From an uncultured Clostridia bacterium (GTDB taxonomy: Bacteria > Bacillota > Clostridia > TANB77 > CAG-508): a stretch of DNA of 64,000 nt. A model generated the notes under the pieces. The model ran no database searches, was not told the origin of the DNA, and worked only from the letters and a program-made list of their open reading frames with translations. Shown here piece after piece: positions 10,988 through 20,587 of the stretch (its first letter is position 1; each line of letters starts with the position of its first letter). The stretch lies in the NCBI GenBank assembly GCA_904381285.1, contig CAJFII010000008.1, positions 62,001 through 126,000 on the forward strand. The letters run 5' to 3'. Both the position numbers and the translations under genes were made by a program.

Positions 10988-11902
10988 TTGAAACAATTTA
11001 TAGTTGAAAAAGAATATGAAAATATAAGACTAGATAAATTAATTGCTAATAAGTATTCAGATTTATCTAGAACCAATATTCAAAAATTAATTGATGATAA
11101 TAAAATAACAGTAAATAATAAAGTGCAAAAAGCTTCATATAAAGTTATGGAAAAAGATGAAATTAAAATAGAGGAAATAGAAGCAAAAACAATTGATTTA
11201 AAGCCACAAAACATACCACTAGATATTATATATGAAGATGATGATATTATTGTAATAAATAAACAAAAAGGACTAGTCGTACATCCTGCTAATGGAAATC
11301 CAGATGGAACATTAGTAAATGCAATAATGGCAATATGCAAAGATTCACTTTCAGGAATTGGAGGGGAAATAAGACCAGGAATTGTACATAGATTAGATAA
11401 GGATACATCTGGTTTAATAATAGTTGCAAAAAATGATAAAGCACATATAAATCTAAGTGAACAAATAAAAAATAGAGAAGTAAAAAAGACATACATTGCA
11501 TTAGTAAGAGGAGTTATAAAAGAAAATGAAGCAACAATAAATATGCCAATAGCCAGAAGCACAAAAGACAGAAAGAAAATGGCAGTATCAAAAGATGGAA
11601 AAAATGCAATTACACATTTTAAAGTGTTAAAAAGATATGATAAATATACTTTAATAGAAGTTAATATTGAAACTGGACGAACACATCAAATTAGAGTACA
11701 TATGTCTCAAATAGGATATCCAATTGTAGGAGACAATGTGTATTCGAATGGAAAAAATCCATTTGGTGTTGTAGGGCAAATGTTACATTCAGCAAAATTA
11801 TCTTTTAGGCATCCTATTACTAATAAAGAAATGAATTTAGAAGCACCACTGCCTGAGTATTTTGTGGAAGTACTAAATGAGCTGGATAGAATAAATACTT
11901 AA
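10988..11902 (+). CDS. rluD: RluA-family 23S rRNA pseudouridine synthase (RluD-like)
   Basis: 304 aa, TTG start set by the GGAGAG site 7 bases upstream and the N-terminus KQFIVEKEYENIRLDKLI. An S4 RNA-binding domain (residues about 10-75) precedes the catalytic domain with HRLDKDTSGLIIVAKND (catalytic Asp), TGRTHQIRVH and GYPIVGD. The lspA-rluD order is the usual clostridial/bacillar arrangement, which supports the RluD assignment over RluC. The exact target uridines are inferred. Confidence 0.9.
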   Translation: MKQFIVEKEYENIRLDKLIANKYSDLSRTNIQKLIDDNKITVNNKVQKASYKVMEKDEIKIEEIEAKTIDLKPQNIPLDIIYEDDDIIVINKQKGLVVHPANGNPDGTLVNAIMAICKDSLSGIGGEIRPGIVHRLDKDTSGLIIVAKNDKAHINLSEQIKNREVKKTYIALVRGVIKENEATINMPIARSTKDRKKMAVSKDGKNAITHFKVLKRYDKYTLIEVNIETGRTHQIRVHMSQIGYPIVGDNVYSNGKNPFGVVGQMLHSAKLSFRHPITNKEMNLEAPLPEYFVEVLNELDRINT

Positions 11903-11915
11903 AAATATTTAAATT

Positions 11916-11939
11916 GCCCATACTAATATTTGTATGGGC
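11916..11939 (+). terminator. Hairpin after rluD, possible terminator
   Basis: 8-bp GC-containing stem GCCCATAC/GTATGGGC with an eight-base loop. The T-tract after it is poor (CTTATAAAAT), so termination is uncertain. Confidence 0.45.
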
Positions 11940-12055
11940 TTATAAAATCTATATAAACTTTATATCTAAAATAGATATAAAGAAGATTAATAACATGCTT
12001 GTATAAGTATTATATGTAAAAAAATAAATTTATGTTACAAGCAAAAAGGAGTTTT

Positions 12056-12784
12056 ATGGAAGAAATAAGATTACAAAAATTTATGGCTGATTGTGGAATA
12101 GCATCTAGAAGAAAATGTGAGGAATATATAATTTCAGGACAAGTGAAAGTAAATGGTATTGTTGCTGAACTAGGAACCAAAATAAATCCTAAGCAAGATG
12201 TAGTAGAATATAATGGAAAGAAAGTTAAGTATTTAAATATTGATAAAGTATATATATTACTAAATAAACCAATAGGATATGTAACAACAGTTAATGATCA
12301 ATTTTCAAGGCAAACAGTATTAGATCTAGTAAAAGAAATAAATACAAGAGTAGTTCCAGTAGGAAGGCTTGATATGTATACAAGTGGAGCATTAATTTTA
12401 ACTAATGATGGTGAATTTGTATATAAAGTAACACATCCTAAGTATGAAATTGAAAAAACATATGTAGCAACTGTTACAGGAATAATACAAAAAAAGGAAC
12501 TTGAAGAATTAAGAAAAGGAGTTGACATAGGAGGATATATCACAAAACCTGCAAAAGTAAAAATTATTAAAATAGATGAAGAAAAAAATATATCAAGAAT
12601 AGAAATAGTAATTCATGAGGGAAAAAATAGAGAAGTAAGAAAAATGTGTGAAAAAATAGGGCATAAAGTAAGGGCACTACATAGAAGTAAAATTGGAAAA
12701 ATAGATATTAAAGATTTAAAAATAGGAAATTGGAGATATTTATCTAAAAATGAAATAGAATCTTTATGTAAAAACTCTAATTAG
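12056..12784 (+). CDS. rluB: RsuA/RluB-family pseudouridine synthase
   Basis: 242 aa. I choose the ATG at 12056 because AAAGGAG ends 4 bases before it; an in-frame ATG 24 bases upstream has no ribosome binding site. An S4 domain (RLQKFMADCGIASRRKCEEYI) is followed by the catalytic domain with KPIGYVTTVND, VGRLDMYTSGALILTNDGE (catalytic Asp) and EGKNREVRKMCEKIGHKV. The family modifies 23S rRNA (RluB) or 16S rRNA (RsuA). RluB is more usual in Firmicutes, but the target is not proven by sequence. Confidence 0.88.
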   Translation: MEEIRLQKFMADCGIASRRKCEEYIISGQVKVNGIVAELGTKINPKQDVVEYNGKKVKYLNIDKVYILLNKPIGYVTTVNDQFSRQTVLDLVKEINTRVVPVGRLDMYTSGALILTNDGEFVYKVTHPKYEIEKTYVATVTGIIQKKELEELRKGVDIGGYITKPAKVKIIKIDEEKNISRIEIVIHEGKNREVRKMCEKIGHKVRALHRSKIGKIDIKDLKIGNWRYLSKNEIESLCKNSN

Positions 12785-12867
12785 AATAATTTTTAACAAC
12801 TTATTTACAATTAGAAAAATTATTTATATAATTATGTTGAAATACGAAAGAAAAAAGGTGATTATAT

Positions 12868-13671
12868 ATGGAATATCAAAAATTTATTCCAGAGGGATGG
12901 GTATATGAAAATAAGCCAGTTACATCATTAGATATAAAGTCAGCATATCAAAATGGAGACATTATGAATGGGTTTGTAACAAAATGCGATTCCAACTATA
13001 ATTTGTATGTAGACTTGGGAAATAATATAAAAGGAATTATACCAAGAGAAGAAGTTGAAGCAATAAATGTAGATGAAACAGGTTTTCCCAAACCAAATAT
13101 ATGTATGAATAAAGTAAATAAAATAGTTCAATTTAAAGTAAAAGATATAAAACAAGAAGATTTAGTTATTTTATCAAGAAGAGAAGTAGGAAAAGAAGCT
13201 TTAAACTGGGTAAAAAATGACTTAAAAGAAGGAATGGTAATAAGCGGAATAGTAAAAAATATACGACCATATGGAGTATTTGTAGAAATTGGTGGAGGTG
13301 TAGCAGGCTTACTTCATATAGAGGATATATCTGTATCAAGAATAAAGACACCAGAAGAAAGGTTTAAAATTGGACAAAAAATAAAAGTTATGATAAAATA
13401 CATAGATAGAACTAAAGAAAGGATAGTTCTTACATACAAAGAACTTCTTGGAACATGGGAAGAAAACATTAAAGATTTTTCAGAAGGAGATACAGTAGAA
13501 GGAATTGCAAGGGAAGAGGAAAAATCTAAAAATGGCATTTTTGTTGAACTAAAACCTAATTTAGTTGGACTTGCTGAGTATAAAGAAAATATACATTATG
13601 GACAAAATGTAAAAGTAAATATTAGAAAAATTATTCCTGAAAAGAAAAAAGTAAAATTAGTTTTTGTTTAA
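12868..13671 (+). CDS. S1-domain RNA-binding protein (RpsA-like)
   Basis: 267 aa with three S1-type OB folds: about residues 28-100 (GDIMNGFVTKCDSNYNLYVDLG), 118-188 (GMVISGIVKNIRPYGVFVEIGGGVAGLLHIEDIS, the best match) and 203-267 (GDTVEGIAREEEKSKNGIFVEL). It resembles the short ribosomal protein S1 homologues annotated in Clostridia rather than the six-domain proteobacterial S1. It is spaced 15 bases from the next gene, so co-transcription is likely. Confidence 0.85.
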   Translation: MEYQKFIPEGWVYENKPVTSLDIKSAYQNGDIMNGFVTKCDSNYNLYVDLGNNIKGIIPREEVEAINVDETGFPKPNICMNKVNKIVQFKVKDIKQEDLVILSRREVGKEALNWVKNDLKEGMVISGIVKNIRPYGVFVEIGGGVAGLLHIEDISVSRIKTPEERFKIGQKIKVMIKYIDRTKERIVLTYKELLGTWEENIKDFSEGDTVEGIAREEEKSKNGIFVELKPNLVGLAEYKENIHYGQNVKVNIRKIIPEKKKVKLVFV

Positions 13672-13686
13672 AAGGAGGAGTTTAAA

Positions 13687-14625
13687 ATGGTTGAAGATAA
13701 CCAAATTGAAGCAAAAAGTTCACCATTTGCAATTAGAGAAGGTGAGATTAAAGTATTTGATGGAAAAGATGGATATGTTTCCATGAATCAAATTGTTCAT
13801 AAAATTAATATTGGACACATTAATGATTTACACTTTAAAATATTAGAATTAGTAAATGAATTTGAATTTATAACATCAAGGCAATTATGCCAAATGTTAT
13901 CTTGGAAAGGAATAGATTACAAATCACAAGATAAATTAAATAATAAATTGGAACAATTAGTAAAATCTAAAATTTTAACAAGATATTATTTTTCTTCAGA
14001 AGAAGGAAAAGGGATTTATAGAATTTATTGTTTAGAGAAAATGGGTAAATATTTATTAAATTCAAAAGAAATTGAATGTAAATGGCAACCAACAGATAAT
14101 ACAAAACCAGTTGCAATGATAAAGAAAAGATTAGCTGGTAATCAAACAATTATTGCATATTTAAGAAAAGTAAAGGCTTTTGATGAATATACCGTAAAAC
14201 CAACAATTACTGCTAAAACTTTATCAAAAACATTTAAAGCAACAGGTGGAAGTGTTAAATTAACTAAAAATAACAAATCTATCATATTCTTATTTGAAGT
14301 AATAAGAAGAGAAGAAGATTGGGAGAAAAAATTAATAGATAAAATGAGATTATATCAAGATTTTTATGCAAATTTTGTTCCAGGTGATTCAGGTTTTAAT
14401 ACAATGCCACAATTAATTTTTGTATGTGAAGACGAGAAAAATATGGCAGAAACATTTAAAGAAATAGTTACAAATAAATTAGAAATACCACAAATTAAAC
14501 TATACTATACAACAGATTTAAGACAGAATAATGAAACATTATCAAAAACTTTAGTAGAATTTAAATTAGATGAAACAACAAACAAATATAAAATGGAAGA
14601 TGTTGAGCTTAAATTATTAGATTAA
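13687..14625 (+). CDS. Winged-helix protein resembling the replication-relaxation family
   Basis: 312 aa. Residues about 50-125 look like a winged helix (FKILELVNEFEFITSRQLCQMLSW, then a wing with RYYFSSEEGKGIYRIYCLEKMGKYLL). The C-terminal half (about 140-300: IKKRLAGNQTIIAYL, IIFLFEVIRREEDWEKKLIDKMRLYQDFY, PQLIFVCEDEKNMAETFKEI) has a restriction-endonuclease-like alpha/beta pattern. This two-part architecture resembles the replication-relaxation (PF13814) proteins usually carried by plasmids and conjugative elements. Here it sits in a stable housekeeping operon with normal base composition. Assignment is by pattern only. Confidence 0.5.
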   Translation: MVEDNQIEAKSSPFAIREGEIKVFDGKDGYVSMNQIVHKINIGHINDLHFKILELVNEFEFITSRQLCQMLSWKGIDYKSQDKLNNKLEQLVKSKILTRYYFSSEEGKGIYRIYCLEKMGKYLLNSKEIECKWQPTDNTKPVAMIKKRLAGNQTIIAYLRKVKAFDEYTVKPTITAKTLSKTFKATGGSVKLTKNNKSIIFLFEVIRREEDWEKKLIDKMRLYQDFYANFVPGDSGFNTMPQLIFVCEDEKNMAETFKEIVTNKLEIPQIKLYYTTDLRQNNETLSKTLVEFKLDETTNKYKMEDVELKLLD

Positions 14626-14663
14626 AATTATATATTTATAAATTATAAAAAGGAGATAATAAT

Positions 14664-15590
14664 ATGGAAGAAATAAATGCTATAATATTTGGACACAAGA
14701 ATCCTGATACAGATTCAATTTGTTCTAGCTTAGTTATGCAAAAATATAACCAAAATAATGGATGGAACACAAAAGCAGTAAGATTAGGAGAAGTTAATAA
14801 AGAAACTAAATTTGTACTAAATTATTTAGGAATAGAGGCACCTGAATTAATTACTAAAGTAGAAGATGGACAATCAGTTATATTAGTAGACCATAATGAA
14901 TTTTCTCAAAGTGCAGATAATATAGAAAATGCAAAAATTGAAATGGTAGTAGATCACCACAGAATAGCTAATTTTATGACTCAAGAACCATTATATTATA
15001 CAGCAAAACCATATGGTTGTACTTGTACTATTTTATTTGAAGAATTCAAAAAAGCTAATATGAAAATTGAAAAAACAGAAGCGGTTTTAATGCTAAGTGC
15101 GATTGTATCTGATACATTATTATTTAAATCACCTACATGTACAAAACATGATATAGAAGCATGTAAAGAATTAGCAAGTATTGCTAATATAGATGTAAAT
15201 ACTTATGGACTAGACATGTTAAAAGCAGGAACAGATTTAAGCGATTTTACTTGTGAACAATTAATTAATATAGATTCAAAAGAGTTTGTTAATGGAGATT
15301 TCAAATTCCAAGTTGCACAAGTAAATACAGCAAGTATAGAAGATGTATTAAAAAACAAAGAAGAAATTGAAAAAGCTATGAATACTTTTATAGAAAATAA
15401 TGGATTAAAACTATTTGTATTTTTAATTACAGATATTATAAATAGTAATTCACAAGCAATTGTATTAGGAGATAATACAGAAGTATTTGAAAAAGCATTT
15501 GACAAAAAACTAGAAAATAATATGGCATTTTTAGAAGGTGTTGTTTCTAGAAAAAAACAAGTTGCACCAGTCATTTTAAATAATATATAG
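14664..15590 (+). CDS. ppaC: Manganese-dependent inorganic pyrophosphatase (family II)
   Basis: 308 aa. Hydrolyses pyrophosphate to two phosphates. DHH-family metal ligands are visible: GHKNPDTDS (His, Asp, Asp), VDHNE and VVDHHR (DHH), and SDTLLFKSPT. The C-terminal DHHA2 domain follows. AAGGAG precedes the ATG. Transcription ends at a strong bidirectional terminator. Confidence 0.95.
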   Translation: MEEINAIIFGHKNPDTDSICSSLVMQKYNQNNGWNTKAVRLGEVNKETKFVLNYLGIEAPELITKVEDGQSVILVDHNEFSQSADNIENAKIEMVVDHHRIANFMTQEPLYYTAKPYGCTCTILFEEFKKANMKIEKTEAVLMLSAIVSDTLLFKSPTCTKHDIEACKELASIANIDVNTYGLDMLKAGTDLSDFTCEQLINIDSKEFVNGDFKFQVAQVNTASIEDVLKNKEEIEKAMNTFIENNGLKLFVFLITDIINSNSQAIVLGDNTEVFEKAFDKKLENNMAFLEGVVSRKKQVAPVILNNI

Positions 15591-15609
15591 AAAAAAATAA
15601 AATATATAA

Positions 15610-15649
15610 AAAGTCCTAGATTTATATTTGAATATAAGTCTAGGACTTT
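15610..15649. terminator. Bidirectional terminator between ppaC and the WG-type gene
   Basis: 19-base arms (15610-15628 with 15631-15649) around AAAGTCCTAGA/TCTAGGACTTT, with one mismatch. The flanking T-run favours use on the minus strand. Confidence 0.85.
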
Positions 15650-15655
15650 GAAGTT

Positions 15656-17354
15656 TTACATTTCGTTCAATTTATATAATTGTTTTTGTGTTAAAGAATA
15701 CACATAATCTGGAGAAATAGTAGAGCTTCCAATTAATACTATATTAAAATCTTTAACATATGTGGATTTGCTTCCACCTTTTAGTATTTCTTTTCTTTCA
15801 TTTAAATTATATACTGAACTTGTATTTTCTAAATTAGTATAAATAAATATTCCATTTTCCTCATAAAGTTTTGCATTAGTTATATCACGATAATTTAGTT
15901 CTGTTATTTTATTTCCTTCTTTATCAATCAAATAATATTTATCATTATTAGAACTATCATATGACATAGCTATAAAATAATTGTTTGAATATTCATTTTC
16001 CTTATTTTCATCTATTAATAGTTCTATTGAAGCATAATCTTTTGCATCCATTAATTCTCCGTTGGCTAAAGGTTTTACTTTGGCAGTTCCATTTTCTAAT
16101 GCTAACACAGTACCAGAATTTCCATTACGAATGTAAGTATCATTATTAACTAATTCACCATTTTGATTATATAAATTGATTCTCATATTAGAATTATCTG
16201 TAGAATATAATGGTATTATTTGATTTTGTGCTTCTGTCTCGTGACGTAACACATTAGCACTTAATACATTTCTATTTTGAACAGTTGTGATTTTTTGATT
16301 TTGATTATATACATCTACATTATTAGAATTGTTAACAAATACGTAGTCTTGTCCCATATAATATGTTGGAAAATCATTTTCAGGATATTCACATATAGTT
16401 GTTCCATCTTTATATAGCATTTTTGTATTGTTATTATTAGTATCATAAATCAAATATCCACTTGTATCTGTATAATTTTCAATATTACATCCTCTATAGA
16501 TAGATTTGTTAGCATTCCAAGTAGCGTCATCCTTAATTAAACAATCTTTTAATTCTAATAAACTATTTCCTTGATTGTCAAAGATATATGTAACATTATT
16601 TGCAATATCTGTGATATAATTTAATCCAACACCTATATTATTACTCTTAAAATCTAGTTTTTTCTCAAAGTTGGTTTTATCTACTACATATACATCACTA
16701 TTATTTAACCAAACAGCAATAAAATTTCTATCATTAGTCCAAGAATTTACATTACTATTTAACAAATCACCATCTACTTCACCTAAGTAACATCCTGTTG
16801 CTGTAAAAATATCATTTTTATTGCTAGAATAATTTTTACCAGAATATATTCCTGTATCATTACCTATTTGACTTATAAGATCATACTCAAAGCTACCAAT
16901 TCTATTTCCATTTTTATCTAATAAGATATTTTTAGAATTTTCATTCTTGGCAATAAAATTATAAGGTGTGCTTTGAATACTTGAATAGGTATTAAAATCT
17001 ACAATTACCTCACCTTTATAATTCAATATTGCATATTGGCGATTTTGTTCAACAACACCAGTACCATAACTAAAGTCTTGAGAGCTAGATATGTTTCCAG
17101 TTGTTATAGTATTTTCAACATTAAACATTTCGCCATTTTTATCAAAATAAATTTGTTTGTTAGAATTTGGTCTGTATAAGATTTTTTCTGGAACTTGGCT
17201 AACAGCAGTTTCAGACATTGAAGAAGTTCCGAGAATTATTTTTAGAAGAACTATTTGTTCCATTATTTTGTGTTAAATAGATAAATACAATAGATGCTAA
17301 AATAATAATTACAATTGCGATTACTACTAAGATAAGTATTTTCTTATTTTTCAT
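15656..17354 (-). CDS. Membrane-anchored WG-like surface protein, two frames joined at a CGG codon
   Basis: The natural start is the ATG at 17354 behind AGGAGGGGATAAA. It encodes a Lys-rich head, one membrane anchor (residues 6-27) and a Ser/Asn linker, then meets a stop after codon 42 (CGG, 17229-17231). Reading +1 at that CGG continues directly into the 535-codon frame, giving ...KNNS-GTSSMSETAVSQ..., a smooth low-complexity linker. The mature part is about 520 aa with many Tyr/Asn/Asp strands and repeated 'D-K-N/E-G-N' turns (LLDKNGNRIG, LIDKEGNKIT), like the WG protein at 1145. Either translation frameshifts or the gene is broken. The function is unknown. Confidence 0.7.
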
Positions 17355-17420
17355 TTTATCCCCTCCTAATAATTTATATTAGTATTATAAAATAAGAAAA
17401 ATAAAATGTAAATAGTAAAA

Positions 17421-18140
17421 CTACAAGCTTAGGCAACTTTCTAAACCAATCTTAATCATTTGATTTAAAGAATTTTGTCTATCCTCAGCAGTTGCTTGCT
17501 CATTTGAATAGTAAGTATCAACAACTGTTGCTAAACAAGCAGCCTTTTTATTAAGTAATCTTGCATTATAGAATAAAGCAAAAGATTCCATTTCGGCTCC
17601 AGCAATATCATATTCTTTTGGAATTCTAGAAAACATTTTATTAATATCAGTCATATATTTATCAAAAACTTCAGAACAAAGAATATTGCATTTTGTAATA
17701 GGTATATTTAAGTTTTCAGCAGTATTTTCAATAATTTTATTTAGTTCGCCATTAGCATTAATGAAATGACAAACATCATTATTTAAAGTTAAAGCATAGT
17801 TACCTTCTGTATATGAATTTTCTACTAGTAATGTATCAAATAATTTTAGATCCTTTTTATAACTGCCACAAGAACCTAATCTAATAATATTTTCTACGTC
17901 ATAGAATTTATATAATTCATAAGAATAAATTCCCATACTAGGCATTCCCATACCTGATGCCATAACGGTAATTTCTTTTCCTTTATATAATCCTGTATAT
18001 GCAAAAATATTTCTAACACTATTAACAAGTTTTGCATTTTCTAAATAATTATCTGAAATTAATTTTGCGCGTAGTGGGTCTCCTGGCATTAATACAGTTT
18101 TTGCTATTTCTCCTTTTTTTGCTTCTATATGTGGTGTCAT
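17421..18140 (-). CDS. deoD: Purine-nucleoside phosphorylase
   Basis: 239 aa, hexameric (bacterial DeoD) type. It cleaves purine (deoxy)nucleosides with phosphate. Motifs are TPHIEAKKGEIAKTVLMPGDPLRAK (phosphate loop), ASGMGMPSMGIYSYEL, RLGSCGSY, and EMESFALF (ribose/base-binding Glu-Met-Glu). AGGAGG precedes the ATG on the minus strand. It is single and convergent with nothing; rimO diverges from it. Confidence 0.95.
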   Translation of the reverse strand: MTPHIEAKKGEIAKTVLMPGDPLRAKLISDNYLENAKLVNSVRNIFAYTGLYKGKEITVMASGMGMPSMGIYSYELYKFYDVENIIRLGSCGSYKKDLKLFDTLLVENSYTEGNYALTLNNDVCHFINANGELNKIIENTAENLNIPITKCNILCSEVFDKYMTDINKMFSRIPKEYDIAGAEMESFALFYNARLLNKKAACLATVVDTYYSNEQATAEDRQNSLNQMIKIGLESCLSL

Positions 18141-18268
18141 ATTAACCTCCTTTAAATTAATTTATTAAACAACTTTATTATATACTAATTTCTTAATATT
18201 AGTCTAGAAAAAAATAAGAAAATATGATAAAATACCATAAAATAGGTAAGAGAAGAAGGGATAAATTA

Positions 18269-19597
18269 ATGAATGTTGGATTTGTATCATTAGGATGTAG
18301 TAAAAACTTAGTAGATACAGAAATGATGATAGGAAGTTTTAAAGAGCATAAATTTAATGTAGTAAATAATCCAGAACAAGCAGATATTATTTTAATTAAT
18401 ACTTGTGGATTTATAGAAAGTGCAAAAGAAGAAGCAATTAATACAATTTTAGAAATGGCAGAATATAAAAAGAAGAGATGTAAAATTCTAATAGCAACAG
18501 GTTGCTTAGTACAAAGATATGAAAAAGAATTAGAAAAAGCTTTACCAGAAGTAGATTTATTTATTTCTTGTAATAATTATGAAGGGTTCTGGAAAAAGGT
18601 AGAAAAAGTTGTAAAGCAAGAAGATAGTGATAAAAAATATAACTTAGCCTATAATAATAGAATAATTACAACAGGAGATAAAATGGCATACTTAAAAATT
18701 GCAGAAGGTTGTAGTAATAGATGTACATATTGTGCTATTCCATATATTAGAGGTCCATTTGTTAGTAGAAAAATGGAAGATATACTAAAAGAAGCAAATG
18801 AACTTGCTAAAAAAGGAATACAAGAATTGATTGTAATTGCGCAAGATACAACTAAATATGGTATAGATTTATATGGTGAACCAAAGCTTTCCGAGTTACT
18901 AGAAAACTTATGCAAGATAGAAGGAATAAAATGGATTAGATTTTTATATTCATATCCAGAAACAATAACAGATGAATTAATTCAAACTGTAAAAAACAAT
19001 GAAAAAATATGTAAATACTTTGATATTCCAATTCAACATATTTCAAATAATGTTTTGAAAAGAATGAATAGAAAAAGTAATGGTGAATCTATAAAAAAAC
19101 TAATGAATAAGATAAGACAAGAAATACCAGACGTAATATTAAGAACTACAGTAATGGTTGGCTTCCCAGGAGAAACAAAAGAGGATTTTGATGAATTATA
19201 TAATTTTATTAAAGAAACTAAATTTGATAAACTAGGTGCCTTTATGTATTCAAAAGAAGATGGAACACCTGCAGCAAAATTAAAAAATCAAATTCATCCA
19301 ATGACTAAAAAGAGTAGATATAATAAAATAATGGAATTACAAAAAGAAATATCAAAGCAAAATTTAGAAAATAAAATAAATAAGGAATATACAGCACTAA
19401 TTGAAGATGTATCATTTGATAATAAATATTATATTGGAAGGACATATATGGATGTTCCAGATATGGATGGAGTTATATTTATAAAAAATGATACTAAAGA
19501 AAAAGATAAAATAGGACAATTTGTAAAATGTAGAATAATAGATGTAAAAGATTATGATTTAATTGCAGAATATGTAAATGAATATGCCTTGTCATAG
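18269..19597 (+). CDS. rimO: Ribosomal protein S12 methylthiotransferase
   Basis: 442 aa. Radical-SAM enzyme that methylthiolates the conserved Asp of ribosomal protein S12. The N-terminal MTTase domain has Cys residues in SLGCSKNLVDTE, INTCGFIESAKEEA and ATGCLVQRY (auxiliary cluster). The radical-SAM motif is CSNRCTYCAIP, and a C-terminal TRAM domain follows. The ATG at 18269 is preferred over one 45 bases upstream, because AGAAGGG sits 8-9 bases before it and the protein then begins MNVGFVSLGCSKN as in the family. Confidence 0.95.
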   Translation: MNVGFVSLGCSKNLVDTEMMIGSFKEHKFNVVNNPEQADIILINTCGFIESAKEEAINTILEMAEYKKKRCKILIATGCLVQRYEKELEKALPEVDLFISCNNYEGFWKKVEKVVKQEDSDKKYNLAYNNRIITTGDKMAYLKIAEGCSNRCTYCAIPYIRGPFVSRKMEDILKEANELAKKGIQELIVIAQDTTKYGIDLYGEPKLSELLENLCKIEGIKWIRFLYSYPETITDELIQTVKNNEKICKYFDIPIQHISNNVLKRMNRKSNGESIKKLMNKIRQEIPDVILRTTVMVGFPGETKEDFDELYNFIKETKFDKLGAFMYSKEDGTPAAKLKNQIHPMTKKSRYNKIMELQKEISKQNLENKINKEYTALIEDVSFDNKYYIGRTYMDVPDMDGVIFIKNDTKEKDKIGQFVKCRIIDVKDYDLIAEYVNEYALS

Positions 19598-19647
19598 GAA
19601 TAAAAATATGATAAAATAGAATCTAAATTTTTTAAAGGGGAAATAAA

Positions 19648-20517
19648 ATGTTAGAAGTTATAATTGATACATTAGTAGATAGCATAAAGCTATTACCGTT
19701 TTTATTTATTGCTTATCTAATTATGGAATATATAGAGCATAAAACAAGTAGTAAAGCGAAAAATATAATAAAAAAATCTGGTAAATTTGGTCCAGTTATA
19801 GGTGGATTTCTAGGTATATTTCCACAATGTGGATTTTCAGCTATTGCTGCTAATTTATATGCAGGAAGAATTATTACATTAGGAACTCTAATTGCAATAT
19901 TCTTATCTACATCTGATGAAATGCTTCCTATATTAATTTCAGAAGCAGCACCAATTGGAACAATATTAAAAATACTAGGAATTAAGCTAGTAATAGGAAT
20001 ATTTGCAGGTTTAGCAATTGATGTAGTTATTAGAATAAAAAATTTAAATAAAAATAAAAAAGAAGATGAAAACGAAGAAAAAATAGGAGAAATATGTGAA
20101 CATGAGCATTGCCATTGTGGAGAAGAGGGAATATTAAAATCTTCTTTAAGACATACTTTTAATATATTTATTTATATAATGATTATTTCATTCATATTAA
20201 ATACAGTAATTCATTTTGTTGGAGAAGAAAACCTATCTAGATTAATTTTAAATAATTGGTTACTAGGTCCAATCATTGCAGGATTAGTAGGATTAATACC
20301 AAATTGTGCATCATCTGTTATATTAACTCAGTTATATTTAGAAAATGTAATAAATATGGCAACAATGATATCTGGACTACTAGTAGGAGCTGGTGTTGGA
20401 ATATTAATACTTTGTAAAGTAAATAAGAATGCAAAAGAAAACATTAAAATAATAACATTGTTATACTGCATTGGAGTAATTTCAGGACTTATTATACAAG
20501 CAATTGGAATACAATAA
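19648..20517 (+). CDS. ArsP_2-like heavy-metal/manganese permease
   Basis: 289 aa, about 8-10 membrane helices in two homologous halves. Each half carries a G-x-(F/I)P-x-C signature: GGFLGIFPQCGFSAIAA and GLVGLIPNCASSVILTQL. A central cytoplasmic loop has a His/Cys cluster, CEHEHCHCGEEG, likely metal-binding. This matches the putative manganese transporter / ArsP_2 (PF11449) family. The transported ion is not proven, and no metal riboswitch is visible upstream. Confidence 0.72.
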   Translation: MLEVIIDTLVDSIKLLPFLFIAYLIMEYIEHKTSSKAKNIIKKSGKFGPVIGGFLGIFPQCGFSAIAANLYAGRIITLGTLIAIFLSTSDEMLPILISEAAPIGTILKILGIKLVIGIFAGLAIDVVIRIKNLNKNKKEDENEEKIGEICEHEHCHCGEEGILKSSLRHTFNIFIYIMIISFILNTVIHFVGEENLSRLILNNWLLGPIIAGLVGLIPNCASSVILTQLYLENVINMATMISGLLVGAGVGILILCKVNKNAKENIKIITLLYCIGVISGLIIQAIGIQ

Positions 20518-20531
20518 TAAGAAGAAGATAA

Positions 20532-20575
20532 AAAACCGAGCCTAATGAAATCAAAATTTCAAGGCTCGTTTTTTT
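20532..20575. terminator. Terminator between the permease and mscL
   Basis: CGAGCCT/AGGCTCG plus TGAAAT/ATTTCA with a two-base bulge, then T7. Convergent genes on both sides. Confidence 0.85.
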
Positions 20576-20587
20576 CATATGATAATA

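Noticed and set aside
12032-12055. Upstream ATG as start of the RsuA/RluB-family gene
   Set aside because: No ribosome binding site before it; AAAGGAG lies between it and the ATG at 12056.
19598-19647. Manganese riboswitch before the ArsP_2-like gene
   Set aside because: The gap is only 50 bases and shows no conserved riboswitch core.
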